Assembly: GCF_036250675.1 (NCBI RefSeq)
Contig: NZ_CP109592.1
Coordinates: 4,402,001-4,466,000, forward strand
Direction: 5' to 3'
Source: Streptomyces sp. NBC_01689
GTDB taxonomy: Bacteria; Actinomycetota; Actinomycetes; Streptomycetales; Streptomycetaceae
DNA: 64,000 nt
Positions 51,641 to 63,607 of this stretch are shown here, in pieces. A program made the translations under genes and the position numbers. The notes under the pieces are model-generated. The model was not told the origin of the DNA. It searched no databases and saw only the letters and a list, made by a program, of their open reading frames with translations. Every line of letters begins with the position of its first letter. The stretch's first letter is position 1.

Positions 51641-51968
51641 GAGGAGTGGGCAAAGGTCGCTCCCCTTACTCCCCAAGGGGCGCCGGGGCACCGTTCGCCG
51701 ATCCGTGGACGCCATCTTCTATGAGGCGCGCACCGGCAATTCCTTGCCTGTTGTGATCAAGGAAACCGGCGCCACCATCCAGGCGTCGAAGCACTTCAAC
51801 GCCTGGACGTCCGATGACATCTGGAGCCGTGTGTGCGCCGCCCTGGCGGACGTGGAACAGGTCGGTCTCCGGGAAGTTCAGCTACTGCCCCCGATGGTCA
51901 TCGAAGGACGGGTCGACCCGAGCGCGATGCCGAACGCAGGAAAACGATGCCGAACGGGATGCCGATGA
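51641..51968 (+). pseudogene. IS5-like transposase N-terminal fragment
   Basis: The frame encodes SEEEWAKVAPL then, after a one-base shift near 51668 in a C-run, LLPKGRRGTVRRSVDAIFYE and ARTGNSLPVV, WTSDDIWSRVCAALADVEQV. This is the N-terminal (DUF4096-like) part of IS5-family transposases. It lacks the DDE catalytic domain. Confidence 0.6.
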
Positions 51969-52062
51969 TCGTGACGCAGAGGAGCGCGCCCGCGACGAGA
52001 TGGGCGAGGAACAGCCAGAAGCCGCTCAGGACGAGCCAGATGACGTTCAGGATTGTCTTCAT
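51898..52062 (-). pseudogene. yccF 5' fragment, disrupted by insertion
   Basis: From ATG 52062 the frame encodes [20 protein letters not shown] and HLVAGALLCVTIIGIPFGI, then runs into element sequence and stops after 54 residues. The native part ends at the direct repeat. The ATG overlaps the htpX stop (ATGA), so the original operon was htpX-yccF with translational coupling. Confidence 0.85.
51945..51960. repeat. Right direct repeat flanking the yccF insertion
   Basis: Identical 16 bases to 50338-50353. A partial third copy (CGATGCCGAACG) lies just inside the element at 51925-51936. Confidence 0.8.
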
Positions 52063-52922
52063 CGCTGGCGACCTGCCATCTGCTCGAGTCGGGAGATGCG
52101 CTCTGCCATGGGCGGGTGGGTGGAGAACATCTTCGACATTCCCTGCCCCGGACGGAAGGGGTTTGCGATCATCATGTGGCTCGCGGTCTCGATGCGCGGT
52201 TCCGGCGGCAGGGGCAGTTGCTTGGTGCCCACGTCGAGCTTGCGCAGGGCGCTCGCCAGGGCGAGGGGGTCGCCGGTGAGCTGGGCGCCGGAGGCGTCCG
52301 CCTCGTACTCCCTGGAGCGGCTGATGGCGAGCTGGATGAGGGTCGCCGCGAGCGGGCCCAGGATCATGATCAGGAGCATGCCGAGGATGCCGGGGCCCTC
52401 GTCGTCGTTGGAGCGTCCGATCGGGATCAGCCAGGCGAAATTGACCAGGAACATGATCACGGAGGCGAGGGCGCCCGCGACCGACGAGATCAGGATGTCG
52501 CGGTTGTAGACATGGCTGAGTTCGTGGCCGATGACACCGCGCAGCTCGCGCTCGTCCAGGAGGCGCAGGATGCCTTCGGTGCAGCACACCGCCGCGTTGC
52601 GCGGGTTGCGGCCCGTCGCGAAGGCGTTCGGTGCCTCCGTCGGTGAGATGTACAGGCGCGGCATGGGCTGGCGGGCCTGCGTGGAGAGCTCGCGGACCAT
52701 GCGGTACAGCGCCGGGGCCTCGAACTCGCTCACCGGGCGTGCGCGCATCGCGCGTAGAGCCAGTTTGTCGCTGTTCCAGTACGCGTACGCGTTCGTCCCG
52801 ATCGCGATGAGCAGTGCGACGACGAGGCCGGTACGCCCGAAGAAGCTGCCGATGACGATGATGAGTGCGGACAGTCCCCCGAGGAGTACGGCTGTCCTGA
52901 GCCCGTTGTGCCGGCGGTGCAC
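52059..52922 (-). CDS. htpX: Membrane zinc metalloprotease HtpX
   Basis: HtpX (M48) degrades damaged membrane proteins. The GTG at 52922 (GGAGGG upstream) gives 287 residues, the streptomycete length ([16 protein letters not shown]). Two N-terminal membrane helices, HELSH in [15 protein letters not shown], the distal zinc Glu in [14 protein letters not shown] and [10 protein letters not shown] are all present. Confidence 0.96.
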   Translation of the reverse strand: MHRRHNGLRTAVLLGGLSALIIVIGSFFGRTGLVVALLIAIGTNAYAYWNSDKLALRAMRARPVSEFEAPALYRMVRELSTQARQPMPRLYISPTEAPNAFATGRNPRNAAVCCTEGILRLLDERELRGVIGHELSHVYNRDILISSVAGALASVIMFLVNFAWLIPIGRSNDDEGPGILGMLLIMILGPLAATLIQLAISRSREYEADASGAQLTGDPLALASALRKLDVGTKQLPLPPEPRIETASHMMIANPFRPGQGMSKMFSTHPPMAERISRLEQMAGRQR

Positions 52923-53127
52923 GGTACGCCCTCCAAGTGGTGCGGCAGGGGAACCCTTTGCTTGCTGATGCGGTGCTTCCACTCTTCAGTGGACCCTCCC
53001 GTACTGGTCAACGCCAGGCGGGGAGCACTAGTTCCCTTGTGCGCACGAGGGTGGGTGTCGGCCGTCCGGGTGAGCGCGGGTGTCGTGCGGAGATGTCCCG
53101 GACGTCGTACGGGTGTGTCGCGGGGCG

Positions 53128-54627
53128 TCAGAACAGGGTGGTCGCCGAGAAGCGGAGGATCAGCTGGGGCGCGCCGGAGAGGGCGATGGCCAGGACCGCG
53201 GTCAGGGCCAGCGCGGCGGTCAGGGGGGCCGGCACCCGGTGCCGTTCGGTCTCGCCCTCCGGGGAGCGGAAGAGCAGGGTCGTCCACTGGAGGTAGTAGA
53301 AGAGGGCGATGACGACGTTGACGGCCATGATCACGGCGAGCCAGCCGAGTCCGGCGTCGACGGCCGCGGAGAACACGGTGACCTTCGCGAAGAGTCCGAT
53401 GATGCCCGGCGGCAGGCCCGCCAGGCAGAGCAGGAAGAAGCCGAGGAGGAGTGCGGAGAGCGGGCTCCTGGCGTACAGGCCGCGGTAGTCGCTGATGCGG
53501 TTGCGGGGGCTCGTACGGGCGACGAGGGCGGCCACCGCGAAGGCTCCGAGGTTCACGGCCGCGTACATCAGGGCGTACGCGACGGTGGAGCCGATGGCCT
53601 TCTCGGCGTCCTTGGAGTAGGCGGCGGACGCGATCGGCACCAGGAGGTAGCCGGCCTGGCCGACGGAGGACCAGGCGAGCAGCCGTACCGCGCTGTACGC
53701 GCGCGTGGCCCGCTGTCGCAGGGCGCCGACGTTGCCGACGGTCATGGTGAGGGCGGCCAGCGCGGCGAGCGCGGGGCCCCAGACGTCCGCGTAGGACGGG
53801 AAGGCGACGACGGTGACGAGGATCAGTCCGGAGAAGCCGACCGCCTTGCCGACGACCGACAGGTAGGCGGCGATCGGCAGGGGTGCTCCCACGTAGGTGT
53901 CGGGGACCCAGAAGTGGAAGGGCACGGCGGCCGTCTTGAAGGCGAAGCCGACGAGGGTGAGGACGACTCCGGTCTGGGCGAGCGTGTGGAACTGTCCGTC
54001 GACGTGCTGGATCCTGTCCGCGATCCGGGTGAGGTAGAGGGTGCCGGTCGTGGCGTAGACGAAGCTGACGCCCATGAGACTCACGGCGGTGGCGGTGACC
54101 GAGGACAGGAAGAACTTCAGGGCCGCTTCGGAGGATTTCCTGTCGCCGTGCTTGATGCCGACGAGGGCGAAGGCGGGCAGGGAGGCCACTTCCAGGGCGA
54201 CGACGAGGGTCGCGAGGTCGCGTGAGGCGGGCAGCAGGGCGGCACCGGCGGCCGAGGAGAGCAGCAGGAACCAGTACTCCCCCTCGGGCAGTCCCTTGTC
54301 GGCGTCCTTGAGGGCGGTGACCGACAGCAGGGCGGCCAGGAGCGCCCCGCCGAGGACGAGGAGCTGGATGACGAGCGTGAAGCGGTCGGCGGTGTAGCTG
54401 CAGAGGCCGGTGTCGCCCGAGAGGCAGAAGGTGGCGTGGTCGCCGTCCAGGAGGGGCAGCAGCAGGAGCGCGGACGCGGCGAGTCCGGCGACCGAGACCC
54501 AGCCGAGGAGCGCTTTCCTGCCGTCTCCCAGGAAGAGGTCGGCGACGAGCACGACGAGTCCGGCGACCGCCGTGACGGTGGGCGGCGCGATCGCGAGCCA
54601 GTCGACGGACTGGACCATGGAGCTCAT
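53128..54627 (-). CDS. nuoN: NADH-quinone oxidoreductase subunit N-like
   Basis: NuoN is an antiporter-like membrane subunit. The 499-residue product (ATG 54627) has about 14 helices, a TM5-type KTAAVPFHFWVPDTY with its conserved Lys, and RLLAWSSVGQAGYLLVPIAS. It is the last gene of the operon and its start overlaps the nuoM stop (ATGA). Confidence 0.93.
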   Translation of the reverse strand: MSSMVQSVDWLAIAPPTVTAVAGLVVLVADLFLGDGRKALLGWVSVAGLAASALLLLPLLDGDHATFCLSGDTGLCSYTADRFTLVIQLLVLGGALLAALLSVTALKDADKGLPEGEYWFLLLSSAAGAALLPASRDLATLVVALEVASLPAFALVGIKHGDRKSSEAALKFFLSSVTATAVSLMGVSFVYATTGTLYLTRIADRIQHVDGQFHTLAQTGVVLTLVGFAFKTAAVPFHFWVPDTYVGAPLPIAAYLSVVGKAVGFSGLILVTVVAFPSYADVWGPALAALAALTMTVGNVGALRQRATRAYSAVRLLAWSSVGQAGYLLVPIASAAYSKDAEKAIGSTVAYALMYAAVNLGAFAVAALVARTSPRNRISDYRGLYARSPLSALLLGFFLLCLAGLPPGIIGLFAKVTVFSAAVDAGLGWLAVIMAVNVVIALFYYLQWTTLLFRSPEGETERHRVPAPLTAALALTAVLAIALSGAPQLILRFSATTLF

Positions 54628-56201
54628 CGGGTGCCTCCTGCGAGGAGCTGCTGTACCGCCGGGTCGGTCAGGCCGAGGAGGGCCTTCGGCCACAGGCCGG
54701 CGACGACGGTGAGGACGACCAGCGGGGTCCAGGCCGCGAACTCGTAGCCGCGGACGTCGGCGAGTTTCGGGGTCTGCGGCTTCGGGGTGGCGCCCATGCA
54801 CACCCGGCGTACGACGAGGAGCATGTACGCGGCGGTGAGGAGGGTGCCGAAGGCGGCGACGGCCATGAAGGTCAGGAACGCGGGGCGGCTGAGACCGGCG
54901 GCGGGCTCGAAGGCGCCGAACAGGGCCAGCATCTCGCCCCAGAACCCGGCGAGGCCGGGCAGCCCGAGCGAGGCGACGGCGCCGAAGGCGAGCAGGCCGC
55001 CGAGGCGTGGGGCCTTGCCGTACAGCGTGGCCCCGGTCTCCTCGGCGAGGGTGTCGAGGTCGGTCGTGCCCGTACGGTCCTTCAGCGCCCCTACGAGGAA
55101 GAAGAGCAGGCCGGTGATGAGGCCGTGGGCGATGTTGGCGAACAGCGCGCCGTTCACACCGGTGGGGGTCATCGTGGCGATGCCGAGCAGGACGAAGCCC
55201 ATGTGACCGACGGACGAGTAGGCGATGAGCCGCTTGAGATCGCCCTTCGCGCCCTGTCTGACGAGGGCGAGGCAGGCCAGAGATCCGTAGATGATCCCGA
55301 CCACGGCGAAGGCGGCGAGGTACGGGGCGAAGGTGTGCAGCCCGTCCGGTGTGACCGGCAGCAGGATCCGGACGAAACCGTACGTTCCCATCTTCAGCAG
55401 TACCCCGGCCAGCAGCACCGAGCCGACGGTGGGCGCGGCGGTGTGGGCGTCCGGCAGCCAGCTGTGCAGCGGCCACATCGGCGTCTTGACCGCGAGCCCG
55501 ATCCCGATCGCCAAAACGGCGATGACCTGCACGGATGTGCTCAGCGACCGGCCGTTGTCAGTGGCGAGTGCCACCATGTCGAACGTGCCCGCCTTGATTC
55601 CGATCAGGAGCAGGCCGAGCAGCATGACGACCGAACCGAGCAGGGTGAAGAGGATGAACTTCCACGCGGCGGCCTGCCGCTGCGCACCGCCCCAGCGGGC
55701 GATGAGGAAGTACATCGGGATGAGCACCATCTCGAACGCGAGGAAGAACAGCAGCAGGTCGAGGACGGCGAAGGTGGCGAGGGTGCCGGACTCGAGGACG
55801 AGGACGAGTGCGACGAAGGCCTTCGGGGTCGGGCCCGCGGGCATCTTGAAGTAGCTGTAGAGCGCGCAGAGGAAGGTCAGCAGCGCGGTCAGGACCAGGA
55901 GGGGGAGGGAGATGCCGTCGATGCCGAGATGGATGCGCACGTCGAGTGCGGGGATCCAGCTGATGTCCGTCGTGGCCTGCATCTTCGACGGGTGGTCGTG
56001 GTCGAAGCCGAGCGCGAGGACGATCGCCGCGATGAGCACCGCGCCGGTGACGGTCACGCCGTGCCGCAGCACGGCCTGTCCGGGCGACTTCCCCTTCAGT
56101 CCGGGCGGGGCCGGGAGCAGGGCGGCGGCGGCGCCGATGAGCGGGCCGACGACGATGAACGCCAGAAGGATCTGCATCACGGATTCACTGGTATCGATCA
56201 T
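54624..56201 (-). CDS. nuoM: NADH-quinone oxidoreductase subunit M-like
   Basis: The 525-residue antiporter-like subunit has FEMVLIPMYFLIARWGG with the key Glu, AVKTPMWPLHSWLPDAHTAA and KRLIAYSSVGHMGFVLLG. An alternative start at residue 9 (MQILLAF) is possible. It lies six bases after nuoL. Confidence 0.95.
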   Translation of the reverse strand: MIDTSESVMQILLAFIVVGPLIGAAAALLPAPPGLKGKSPGQAVLRHGVTVTGAVLIAAIVLALGFDHDHPSKMQATTDISWIPALDVRIHLGIDGISLPLLVLTALLTFLCALYSYFKMPAGPTPKAFVALVLVLESGTLATFAVLDLLLFFLAFEMVLIPMYFLIARWGGAQRQAAAWKFILFTLLGSVVMLLGLLLIGIKAGTFDMVALATDNGRSLSTSVQVIAVLAIGIGLAVKTPMWPLHSWLPDAHTAAPTVGSVLLAGVLLKMGTYGFVRILLPVTPDGLHTFAPYLAAFAVVGIIYGSLACLALVRQGAKGDLKRLIAYSSVGHMGFVLLGIATMTPTGVNGALFANIAHGLITGLLFFLVGALKDRTGTTDLDTLAEETGATLYGKAPRLGGLLAFGAVASLGLPGLAGFWGEMLALFGAFEPAAGLSRPAFLTFMAVAAFGTLLTAAYMLLVVRRVCMGATPKPQTPKLADVRGYEFAAWTPLVVLTVVAGLWPKALLGLTDPAVQQLLAGGTR

Positions 56202-56207
56202 GCCGGC

Positions 56208-58195
<1,988 letters not shown>

Positions 58196-58199
<4 letters not shown>

Positions 58200-58639
58200 G
58201 CGGTGGCCTCAGCCTTCTCGTCTGCCGGGACGGGGGCTCCCTGGGGGCCGTCGTCGTCGGGGCGGTCACCGTCCGGTCCGTCGTCGTCCTGGCCGTCTCC
58301 GTCGGGGCCGCCGGTCTCGGGTCCCTCGGCGGTGTCGCGCAGTCGGTCGATGTCCGCGGTGCCGCGGTTGCGGTGGACGGCGAGGACGATCGCCAGGCCG
58401 ATGCCGATCTCGGCGGCGGCGATGGCGATGGTGAACAGGGTCAGGGCCTGTCCGGAGTGGAGCGTGTCGCGGGCGGCCCTGGAGAGCCAGACGTCGAAGG
58501 CGACGAGGTTGAGGTTGACGGCGTTGAGCATCAGCTCGACGGACATCAGGACCAGGATCGCGTTGCGGCGTGCGAGGACTCCGTAGAGGCCCGTGCAGAA
58601 GAGGAGGGCGGCGAGCACGGCGGGATAGGCGAGGTGCAT
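58196..58639 (-). CDS. nuoK: NADH-quinone oxidoreductase subunit K-like with acidic tail
   Basis: NuoK normally has about 100 residues and three helices. This 147-residue protein has the three helices with conserved Glu in [17 protein letters not shown] and [20 protein letters not shown]. It then has a 45-residue tail rich in Asp, Gly and Pro ([20 protein letters not shown]). Overlaps with neighbours on both sides indicate coupling. Confidence 0.94.
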
Positions 58640-59238
58640 CAGCGGGCCTCTTCCTTCTCCGCGGACTTCGCCTTGCGGGAGAGGACGATCGCCCCCACCA
58701 GGGCGGCGAGGAGGAGGACGGACAGCGCTTCGAAGGGGAGCACCCAGTTCTGGAAGAGGCTCGCCCCGGTCACCTCGGTGGAGCCGGAGGCGGGGCCCGC
58801 CAGGTCGACCCAGGTGGTGCGGAAGGCGTCGACGACGACCCAGACCAGGGCGGCGGCCGCGGCGAGGGCCACGGTCAGGGCGGCCCAGCGGTTGCCGGAG
58901 TCGGCGTCCGGGGAGCGGCCGATGGGGGCCCTGGTGAGCATCAGGCCGAACAGGAGGAGGACGACGACGGATCCGACGTAGATGAGGACCTGGACCCAGG
59001 CGATGAACTCGGCGGTGAGCAGGAGGTATTCGACGGCGAGACCGCCGAGCGCCACCACCAGCCAGAGGGCGGCGTGCACCAGCTGCCTGGTGGTGACGGT
59101 GACGATCGCGGCGCCGAAGGTGACCAGGCCGACGAGGAGGAAGGTGATCTCGACGCCGGTCGGGGAGAGGAAGCCGTGGTTCCCGGCGGCGGTGGTCGTG
59201 GCGGGTGCCGCGAGGGCCGTGGCTGCTGCGAGGCTCAC
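58639..59238 (-). CDS. nuoJ: NADH-quinone oxidoreductase subunit J-like
   Basis: The 199-residue membrane subunit has five helices, with [20 protein letters not shown] and [20 protein letters not shown] typical of NuoJ. GTG start at 59238 overlapping the nuoI stop. Confidence 0.94.
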   Translation of the reverse strand: MSLAAATALAAPATTTAAGNHGFLSPTGVEITFLLVGLVTFGAAIVTVTTRQLVHAALWLVVALGGLAVEYLLLTAEFIAWVQVLIYVGSVVVLLLFGLMLTRAPIGRSPDADSGNRWAALTVALAAAAALVWVVVDAFRTTWVDLAGPASGSTEVTGASLFQNWVLPFEALSVLLLAALVGAIVLSRKAKSAEKEEAR

Positions 59239-59978
59239 GCGTCACCGTCCTGTGGTCCGGTGGGCTCGGTGGGGTCGGGTGCCGTCGTCCCGGTCGTCCC
59301 GGTCGTCCCGGTCGCCTCGGTCGTCCCGGTCGCCTCGGTCGTCCCGGTCGCTTCGGTCGCTTCGGTCGCTTCGGTCGCTTCGGTCGCTTCGGTCGCTTCG
59401 GTCGCGAGCTTCTCGGCCTGGGCGGCCTCCGCGGCCTGGGCGGCGAGTTTCTCGGCCTCGGCCGTGAGCTTGTCGGCGGTCTTGCGGGCGGCGGCCAGTT
59501 CCTTCGGTTCCTCGGCGCCGGCGTCGAGGGCGGGCGGGGCGGGGACCGTCCACATCCACTCGCGCAGTTTGTCGCGCTCGTGGGTGAGTTCGTGGATGTC
59601 GGTCTCCGCGTACTCGAACTCCGGTGACCAGAACAGCGCGTCGAAAGGACAGACCTCGATGCAGATACCGCAGTACATGCACAGGGAGAAGTCGATCGCG
59701 AAGCGGTCGAGGACGTTGCGGCTGCGCTCGCGGCCACCGGGTGCGGCGGCCGGGACCGTCTCCTTGTGGGAGTCGATGTAGATGCACCAGTCCGGGCACT
59801 CGCGGGCGCACAGCATGCAGACCGTGCAGTTCTCCTCGAAGAGTCCGATCACACCGCGCGAGCGGGGCGGCAGTTCGGGCTGGACGTCCGGGTACTGCGC
59901 GGTGACGGTCTTCTTCGTCATCGTGCGGAGGGTGACGGCCAGGCCCTTGGCCAGGCCTGAGCCGGGTACGGGGGCCAT
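59235..59978 (-). CDS. nuoI: NADH-quinone oxidoreductase subunit I-like with repeat tail
   Basis: NuoI carries two 4Fe-4S clusters. Both motifs are complete: [15 protein letters not shown] and [15 protein letters not shown]. The 247-residue product ends with a coiled Ala/Glu/Lys segment and then a tail made of TEA and GTT repeats encoded by 13 nonanucleotide units (59284-59400). NuoI usually ends soon after the second cluster domain. It lies two bases after nuoH. Confidence 0.94.
   Translation of the reverse strand: MAPVPGSGLAKGLAVTLRTMTKKTVTAQYPDVQPELPPRSRGVIGLFEENCTVCMLCARECPDWCIYIDSHKETVPAAAPGGRERSRNVLDRFAIDFSLCMYCGICIEVCPFDALFWSPEFEYAETDIHELTHERDKLREWMWTVPAPPALDAGAEEPKELAAARKTADKLTAEAEKLAAQAAEAAQAEKLATEATEATEATEATEATEATGTTEATGTTEATGTTGTTGTTAPDPTEPTGPQDGDA
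59284..59400. repeat. Nonanucleotide tandem repeat in nuoI
   Basis: Thirteen nine-base units, in plus-strand order GTCGTCCCG three times, alternating GTCGCCTCG and GTCGTCCCG, then GTCGCTTCG six times. They encode the Thr/Glu/Ala/Gly tail of NuoI in frame. Length variation by slippage would keep the frame. Confidence 0.95.
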
Positions 59979-59980
59979 GG

Positions 59981-60949
59981 TTACGAGATCACCACCTTGA
60001 CGATGCCGGTGAGGGCGATCTGGGCGAGGGAGAGGGGGACGAGGAGGGTCCAGGAGAGCTTCTGGAGCTGGTCCTCGCGCAGGCGGGGGTAGGTGACGCG
60101 GAGCCAGATCACGACGAAGGCGAGGATCGCGGTCTTCAGCAGGGTCCAGACCCAGCCGAGGCCGTCCGCGCCCCAGGGGCCGTGCCAGCCGCCCAGGAAC
60201 AGGACGGTGGTCAGACCGCACAGGACGACGATCCCGGCGTACTCGGCGAGGAGGAAGAGCGCGAAGCGCAGGCCCGTGTACTCGGTGTACGCGCCGAAGA
60301 TGATCTCCGAGTCGGCGACGGGCATGTCGAAGGGGGGGCGCTGGAGTTCGGCGAGGCCCGCCACGAAGAAGACGATCGCGCCGACGATCTGCCAGGGCAG
60401 CCACCACCACTGGAACGCGTCGACGATGCCGGGCAGCGAGACCGTGCCGGCCGCCATCGCGACGGAGGCGGCGGTCAGCAGCATCGGGAGTTCGTAGGCG
60501 AGCAGCTGGGCGGCGGTGCGCAGACCGCCGAGGAGGGAGAACTTGTTGGCCGAGGCCCAGCCCGCCATGAGCGAGCCGAGGACGCCCACGCCCATCACGG
60601 CGAGGACGAAGAAGATGCCCGCGTCGACGACCTCGCCGACGGCCCCCTCGCCGGGACCGATCGGAATGGCGAGCAGGACGAGGAGGTACGGGAGGAGGGC
60701 CACGGCCGGGGCGAGCTGGAAGATACGGCGGTCCGCGCCCGCGGGGACGATGTCCTCCTTCTGCGCGAACTTCACGCCGTCGGCGACGAGCTGGGCCCAG
60801 CCGTGGAAGCCGCCGGCGTACATAGGACCGACGCGGCCCTGCATGTGGGCCATCACCTTGTGCTCGGTCTGACCGACGATCAGGGGGAACGTCAGGAAGA
60901 CGACGAAGACGACGACGAGTCGCAGGGCGACGTCGAGGGCGTCGTTCAC
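59981..60949 (-). CDS. nuoH: NADH-quinone oxidoreductase subunit H-like
   Basis: NuoH links the peripheral and membrane arms and forms part of the quinone chamber. The 322-residue product has the eight-helix plan with [38 protein letters not shown] and [23 protein letters not shown] start overlapping the nuoC stop. Confidence 0.95.
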   Translation of the reverse strand: MNDALDVALRLVVVFVVFLTFPLIVGQTEHKVMAHMQGRVGPMYAGGFHGWAQLVADGVKFAQKEDIVPAGADRRIFQLAPAVALLPYLLVLLAIPIGPGEGAVGEVVDAGIFFVLAVMGVGVLGSLMAGWASANKFSLLGGLRTAAQLLAYELPMLLTAASVAMAAGTVSLPGIVDAFQWWWLPWQIVGAIVFFVAGLAELQRPPFDMPVADSEIIFGAYTEYTGLRFALFLLAEYAGIVVLCGLTTVLFLGGWHGPWGADGLGWVWTLLKTAILAFVVIWLRVTYPRLREDQLQKLSWTLLVPLSLAQIALTGIVKVVIS

Positions 60950-62517
60950 TGCGTGCCTCCAGTGGGGTCGTCGGGGTCGGGCTGACGTCCGGCGGTGGGT
61001 TCCGGCTCGGACTCCGGCCCGGACTTTGGCTCGGACTCCGGTGCCTGCTCGGGCGTGCGCTCGGCCGACCCGGTCTGTCCCGTCGTCTCGGTCGGTCCCG
61101 TCGTCTCGGTCGGTCCAGTCGGCTCGGTCGACTCATCGGGCTCAGCCGGCTCGGTCGGGTTCGTCCGAGGCTGCGGCTGTGGTTCCGGACCCGGCTTCGG
61201 CCGGGCTTCGGGCTTCGGCTCGTCGAATGCGGGGCGGGCGTGATGCCAGGGGGCGTCCGAGCCGCGTGGTCCGGCGGACCGCGCCGGTGTCGCGGGGGGC
61301 GTCGCGCCGTCAGCACCATCCGTACCCGGCTCGGCGCCCGCGGCGTCGCGCTCGGCACCCGCGGCCCCCGGCTCCGCACCCGCGGCGCTCTGTTGCGCGC
61401 CTGCGGAATCCGGTCCGGCCGGTTCGGCGGGTCCGGCCGATGCGGCGCCCTCGGCTTCTCGAGCACCCTGAGCGGCACTCGGGGGCGTCGCCTCCGGGGT
61501 CTCCGCCGTTCGCTCCGCGCGCTGGGATGCCGATCCCTGGCCGGCGCTGCGCGCGCGGCGGGGTCCGCCCGACGGCGTCGGGGCCGTCGGCCGACCGGCG
61601 CCCGGTACCGCTGTCGGCTCGCCCGCGGAGCCTCGGCCCGCGGGGGCCTCGCCCGTGGCACTCCGGCCCGCGGACTCCTGGCCCTCGGGGTCCTTGCCCA
61701 CAGGCTCCTTGCCCGCGGGCTCCTGACCACTCACGGAACTCTGGCTCGCGGAACCCTGACTGGCACTGCGCGTACGACGGGAAGGTGCCGCGGCCCCCGC
61801 GCCCACACCGGAACCGGCACCCGCAGCTGCCGTCTGGTCCGTGGCGGCCGTCTGGCCCACGGTGCCGTCCGCCGCCGTGCGTGCCCGGCGTACCGGGCGG
61901 TCGCCCGCGGCGGCGCGGGCACCGCCCCGCGCCGGACGGGCGGGGGCGGGCGGGAGCTGGCCCTTCAGCGGACCCCAGTCGTTGGGATCGGGAACTCCGG
62001 GCGGGAGCATCTGCCGGCGCTTCGGACCACCGTGGTCGGACTCCCCCGGCTCCTTGGCGCCGGGCCAGGCCTTGGCGACCCGGGCGGCGAGGACGAAGTC
62101 CTTGCGGAGGGGGTGGCCCTCGAAGCCCTCGGGGAGAAGCAGCGGGTCGAGGCCGGGGTGGCCCTCGAAGGTCACGCCGAACATCTCGTGGGTCTCGCGC
62201 TCGTGCCAGCCGGCGCCCGCGTAGACGGAGACCGCCGACGCCAGGACGGGTGCGGAGTGCGGGACGGTGGTGCGGACGAGGAGGCGGCGCACCGGGGACA
62301 GGGCCACCACGTGGGCCGCGACCCGGAAGCCCGTACCGGGTTCGTCGACGGCGCTCAGCCAGTCGAAATAGCTGCAGCCGAGGGTGGTCCGGGCCGTTTC
62401 GAGGGCCGCGGTCCAGGAGGCGGGCGGTACGTCGACCGTCAGGACCTCGTACGACTCCTCGGCGGTGGCCTCCGGGCCGAAGAGTTCCTCGACGGGGGCG
62501 GGGAGCCAGCCGGTCAC
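60946..62517 (-). CDS. nuoC: NADH-quinone oxidoreductase subunit C-like with very long tail
   Basis: From GTG 62517 (overlapping nuoB) the first 180 or so residues are Nuo[41 protein letters not shown] and [17 protein letters not shown]. From about residue 190 the 523-residue protein becomes a low-complexity tail of about 330 residues, rich in Ala, Gly, Pro, Ser, Glu and Thr, with repeats such as TGPTETTG and GAEPG. Usual NuoC length is 150-250. The following gene is nuoH; no nuoD is present and no NuoD domain is in the tail. Confidence 0.93.
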   Translation of the reverse strand: MTGWLPAPVEELFGPEATAEESYEVLTVDVPPASWTAALETARTTLGCSYFDWLSAVDEPGTGFRVAAHVVALSPVRRLLVRTTVPHSAPVLASAVSVYAGAGWHERETHEMFGVTFEGHPGLDPLLLPEGFEGHPLRKDFVLAARVAKAWPGAKEPGESDHGGPKRRQMLPPGVPDPNDWGPLKGQLPPAPARPARGGARAAAGDRPVRRARTAADGTVGQTAATDQTAAAGAGSGVGAGAAAPSRRTRSASQGSASQSSVSGQEPAGKEPVGKDPEGQESAGRSATGEAPAGRGSAGEPTAVPGAGRPTAPTPSGGPRRARSAGQGSASQRAERTAETPEATPPSAAQGAREAEGAASAGPAEPAGPDSAGAQQSAAGAEPGAAGAERDAAGAEPGTDGADGATPPATPARSAGPRGSDAPWHHARPAFDEPKPEARPKPGPEPQPQPRTNPTEPAEPDESTEPTGPTETTGPTETTGQTGSAERTPEQAPESEPKSGPESEPEPTAGRQPDPDDPTGGTQ

Positions 62518-63224
62518 TTGTCGCCCTCCCCGGGAATCGTCGGGGCCGGCGGGGCCACCAGCCCGCTCTGGAGCGCGGCCGCGGACGGCCGTCGCGAGGA
62601 GCCGTAGCGCTCCCCGAGCGACTCCCGGGCGATCTTCTCCTGGAGCTTGAGGATGCCCTGGAGCAGCGCCTCGGGCCGGGGCGGGCAACCGGGCACGTAG
62701 ACGTCGACGGGGATGATCTGGTCGACGCCCTTGGTGACGGAGTACGAGTCCCAGTAGGGGCCGCCGCAGTTCGAGCACGCGCCGAAGGAGATGACGTACT
62801 TCGGCTCGGGCATCTGCTCGTACAGACGCTTGACGGCCGGGGCCATCTTGTCGGTGACGGTGCCGGAGACCACCATCAGGTCGGCCTGGCGCGGGCCCGG
62901 CGCGAACGGGATCACACCGAGCCGGATGAAGTCGTGCCGGGCCATCGACGCGGCGATGAACTCGATCGCGCAGCAGGCCAGGCCGAAGTTGAAGACCCAG
63001 AGCGAGTAGCGCCGGCCCCAGTTCAGGACGACCTTCATGGGCTCGGGGGCGAGCCGGGAGAGCACGCCCAGCCGTTTCGGCTCGGGCAGCAGGACCGGCT
63101 GCCCGGAGGCCCCGGCCGCACGGTCGCCCGCGTCGCCGCCCGTGCCGCCGTGGCTGTTCCTGCCCGAGGTCATGCCCGGGCTCATGCCCGAGGTCGCGTC
63201 CGAGGTCATGGGGGTCACGTCCAT
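62514..63224 (-). CDS. nuoB: NADH-quinone oxidoreductase subunit B-like
   Basis: NuoB binds the terminal 4Fe-4S cluster N2. The 236-residue product has [35 protein letters not shown] and [14 protein letters not shown], so all cluster cysteines are present. A disordered N-terminal stretch of about 50 residues ([13 protein letters not shown]...) precedes the core. The ATG at 63224 overlaps nuoA by ten bases; ATG 63209 is an alternative. Confidence 0.95.
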   Translation of the reverse strand: MDVTPMTSDATSGMSPGMTSGRNSHGGTGGDAGDRAAGASGQPVLLPEPKRLGVLSRLAPEPMKVVLNWGRRYSLWVFNFGLACCAIEFIAASMARHDFIRLGVIPFAPGPRQADLMVVSGTVTDKMAPAVKRLYEQMPEPKYVISFGACSNCGGPYWDSYSVTKGVDQIIPVDVYVPGCPPRPEALLQGILKLQEKIARESLGERYGSSRRPSAAALQSGLVAPPAPTIPGEGDK

Positions 63225-63607
63225 GTGAGGACGCCCTTCTTGTATGCGTACAGCAGGCCCACGGCGAGGAAGCCGAGGAAGATGAACATCTCCACGAGCG
63301 TCGCGGCGCCGTAGCCGGGGGCGGCGAAGACCGTCGCCCAGGGGAAGAGGAAGATCGAGTCGACGGCGAAGATCACGTAGAGGAACGCGTAGACGTAGTA
63401 GCGGACCTGGGTGTGGGCCCAGCCCTCGCCGACGGGGTCGACACCGCACTCGTACGTCAGGAGTTTCTCGGGTGTGGGGACCACCGGCCGCAGCAGCCGG
63501 CCCGCCCCGAAGGCGACGGCGACGAAGAGCACGCCCACGACGGCGAGCAGTCCGACGACCGAGTAGGACTGGAAGTAGCCCGCCGCGAGGACGGTCGGTT
63601 CCGGCAC
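63215..63607 (-). CDS. nuoA: NADH-quinone oxidoreductase subunit A-like
   Basis: The 130-residue membrane subunit starts at GTG 63607 ([26 protein letters not shown] upstream). It has [20 protein letters not shown] and [20 protein letters not shown], diagnostic of NuoA. It is the first gene of the partial nuo operon. Confidence 0.95.
   Translation of the reverse strand: MPEPTVLAAGYFQSYSVVGLLAVVGVLFVAVAFGAGRLLRPVVPTPEKLLTYECGVDPVGEGWAHTQVRYYVYAFLYVIFAVDSIFLFPWATVFAAPGYGAATLVEMFIFLGFLAVGLLYAYKKGVLTWT

Larger units (their letters stand above)
50354..51960. mobile_element. Decayed integrated element inside yccF
   Basis: The 1,607-base segment splits a yccF gene and is bounded by a 16-base direct repeat. 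It carries, on the opposite strand, a complete yccF homologue, then a serine recombinase with an internal deletion, and an IS5-like transposase fragment. It is less GC-rich than its surroundings. The contents suggest a serine-recombinase element that integrated at the IPFGI codons and later decayed. The exact crossover point is not defined. Confidence 0.7.
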
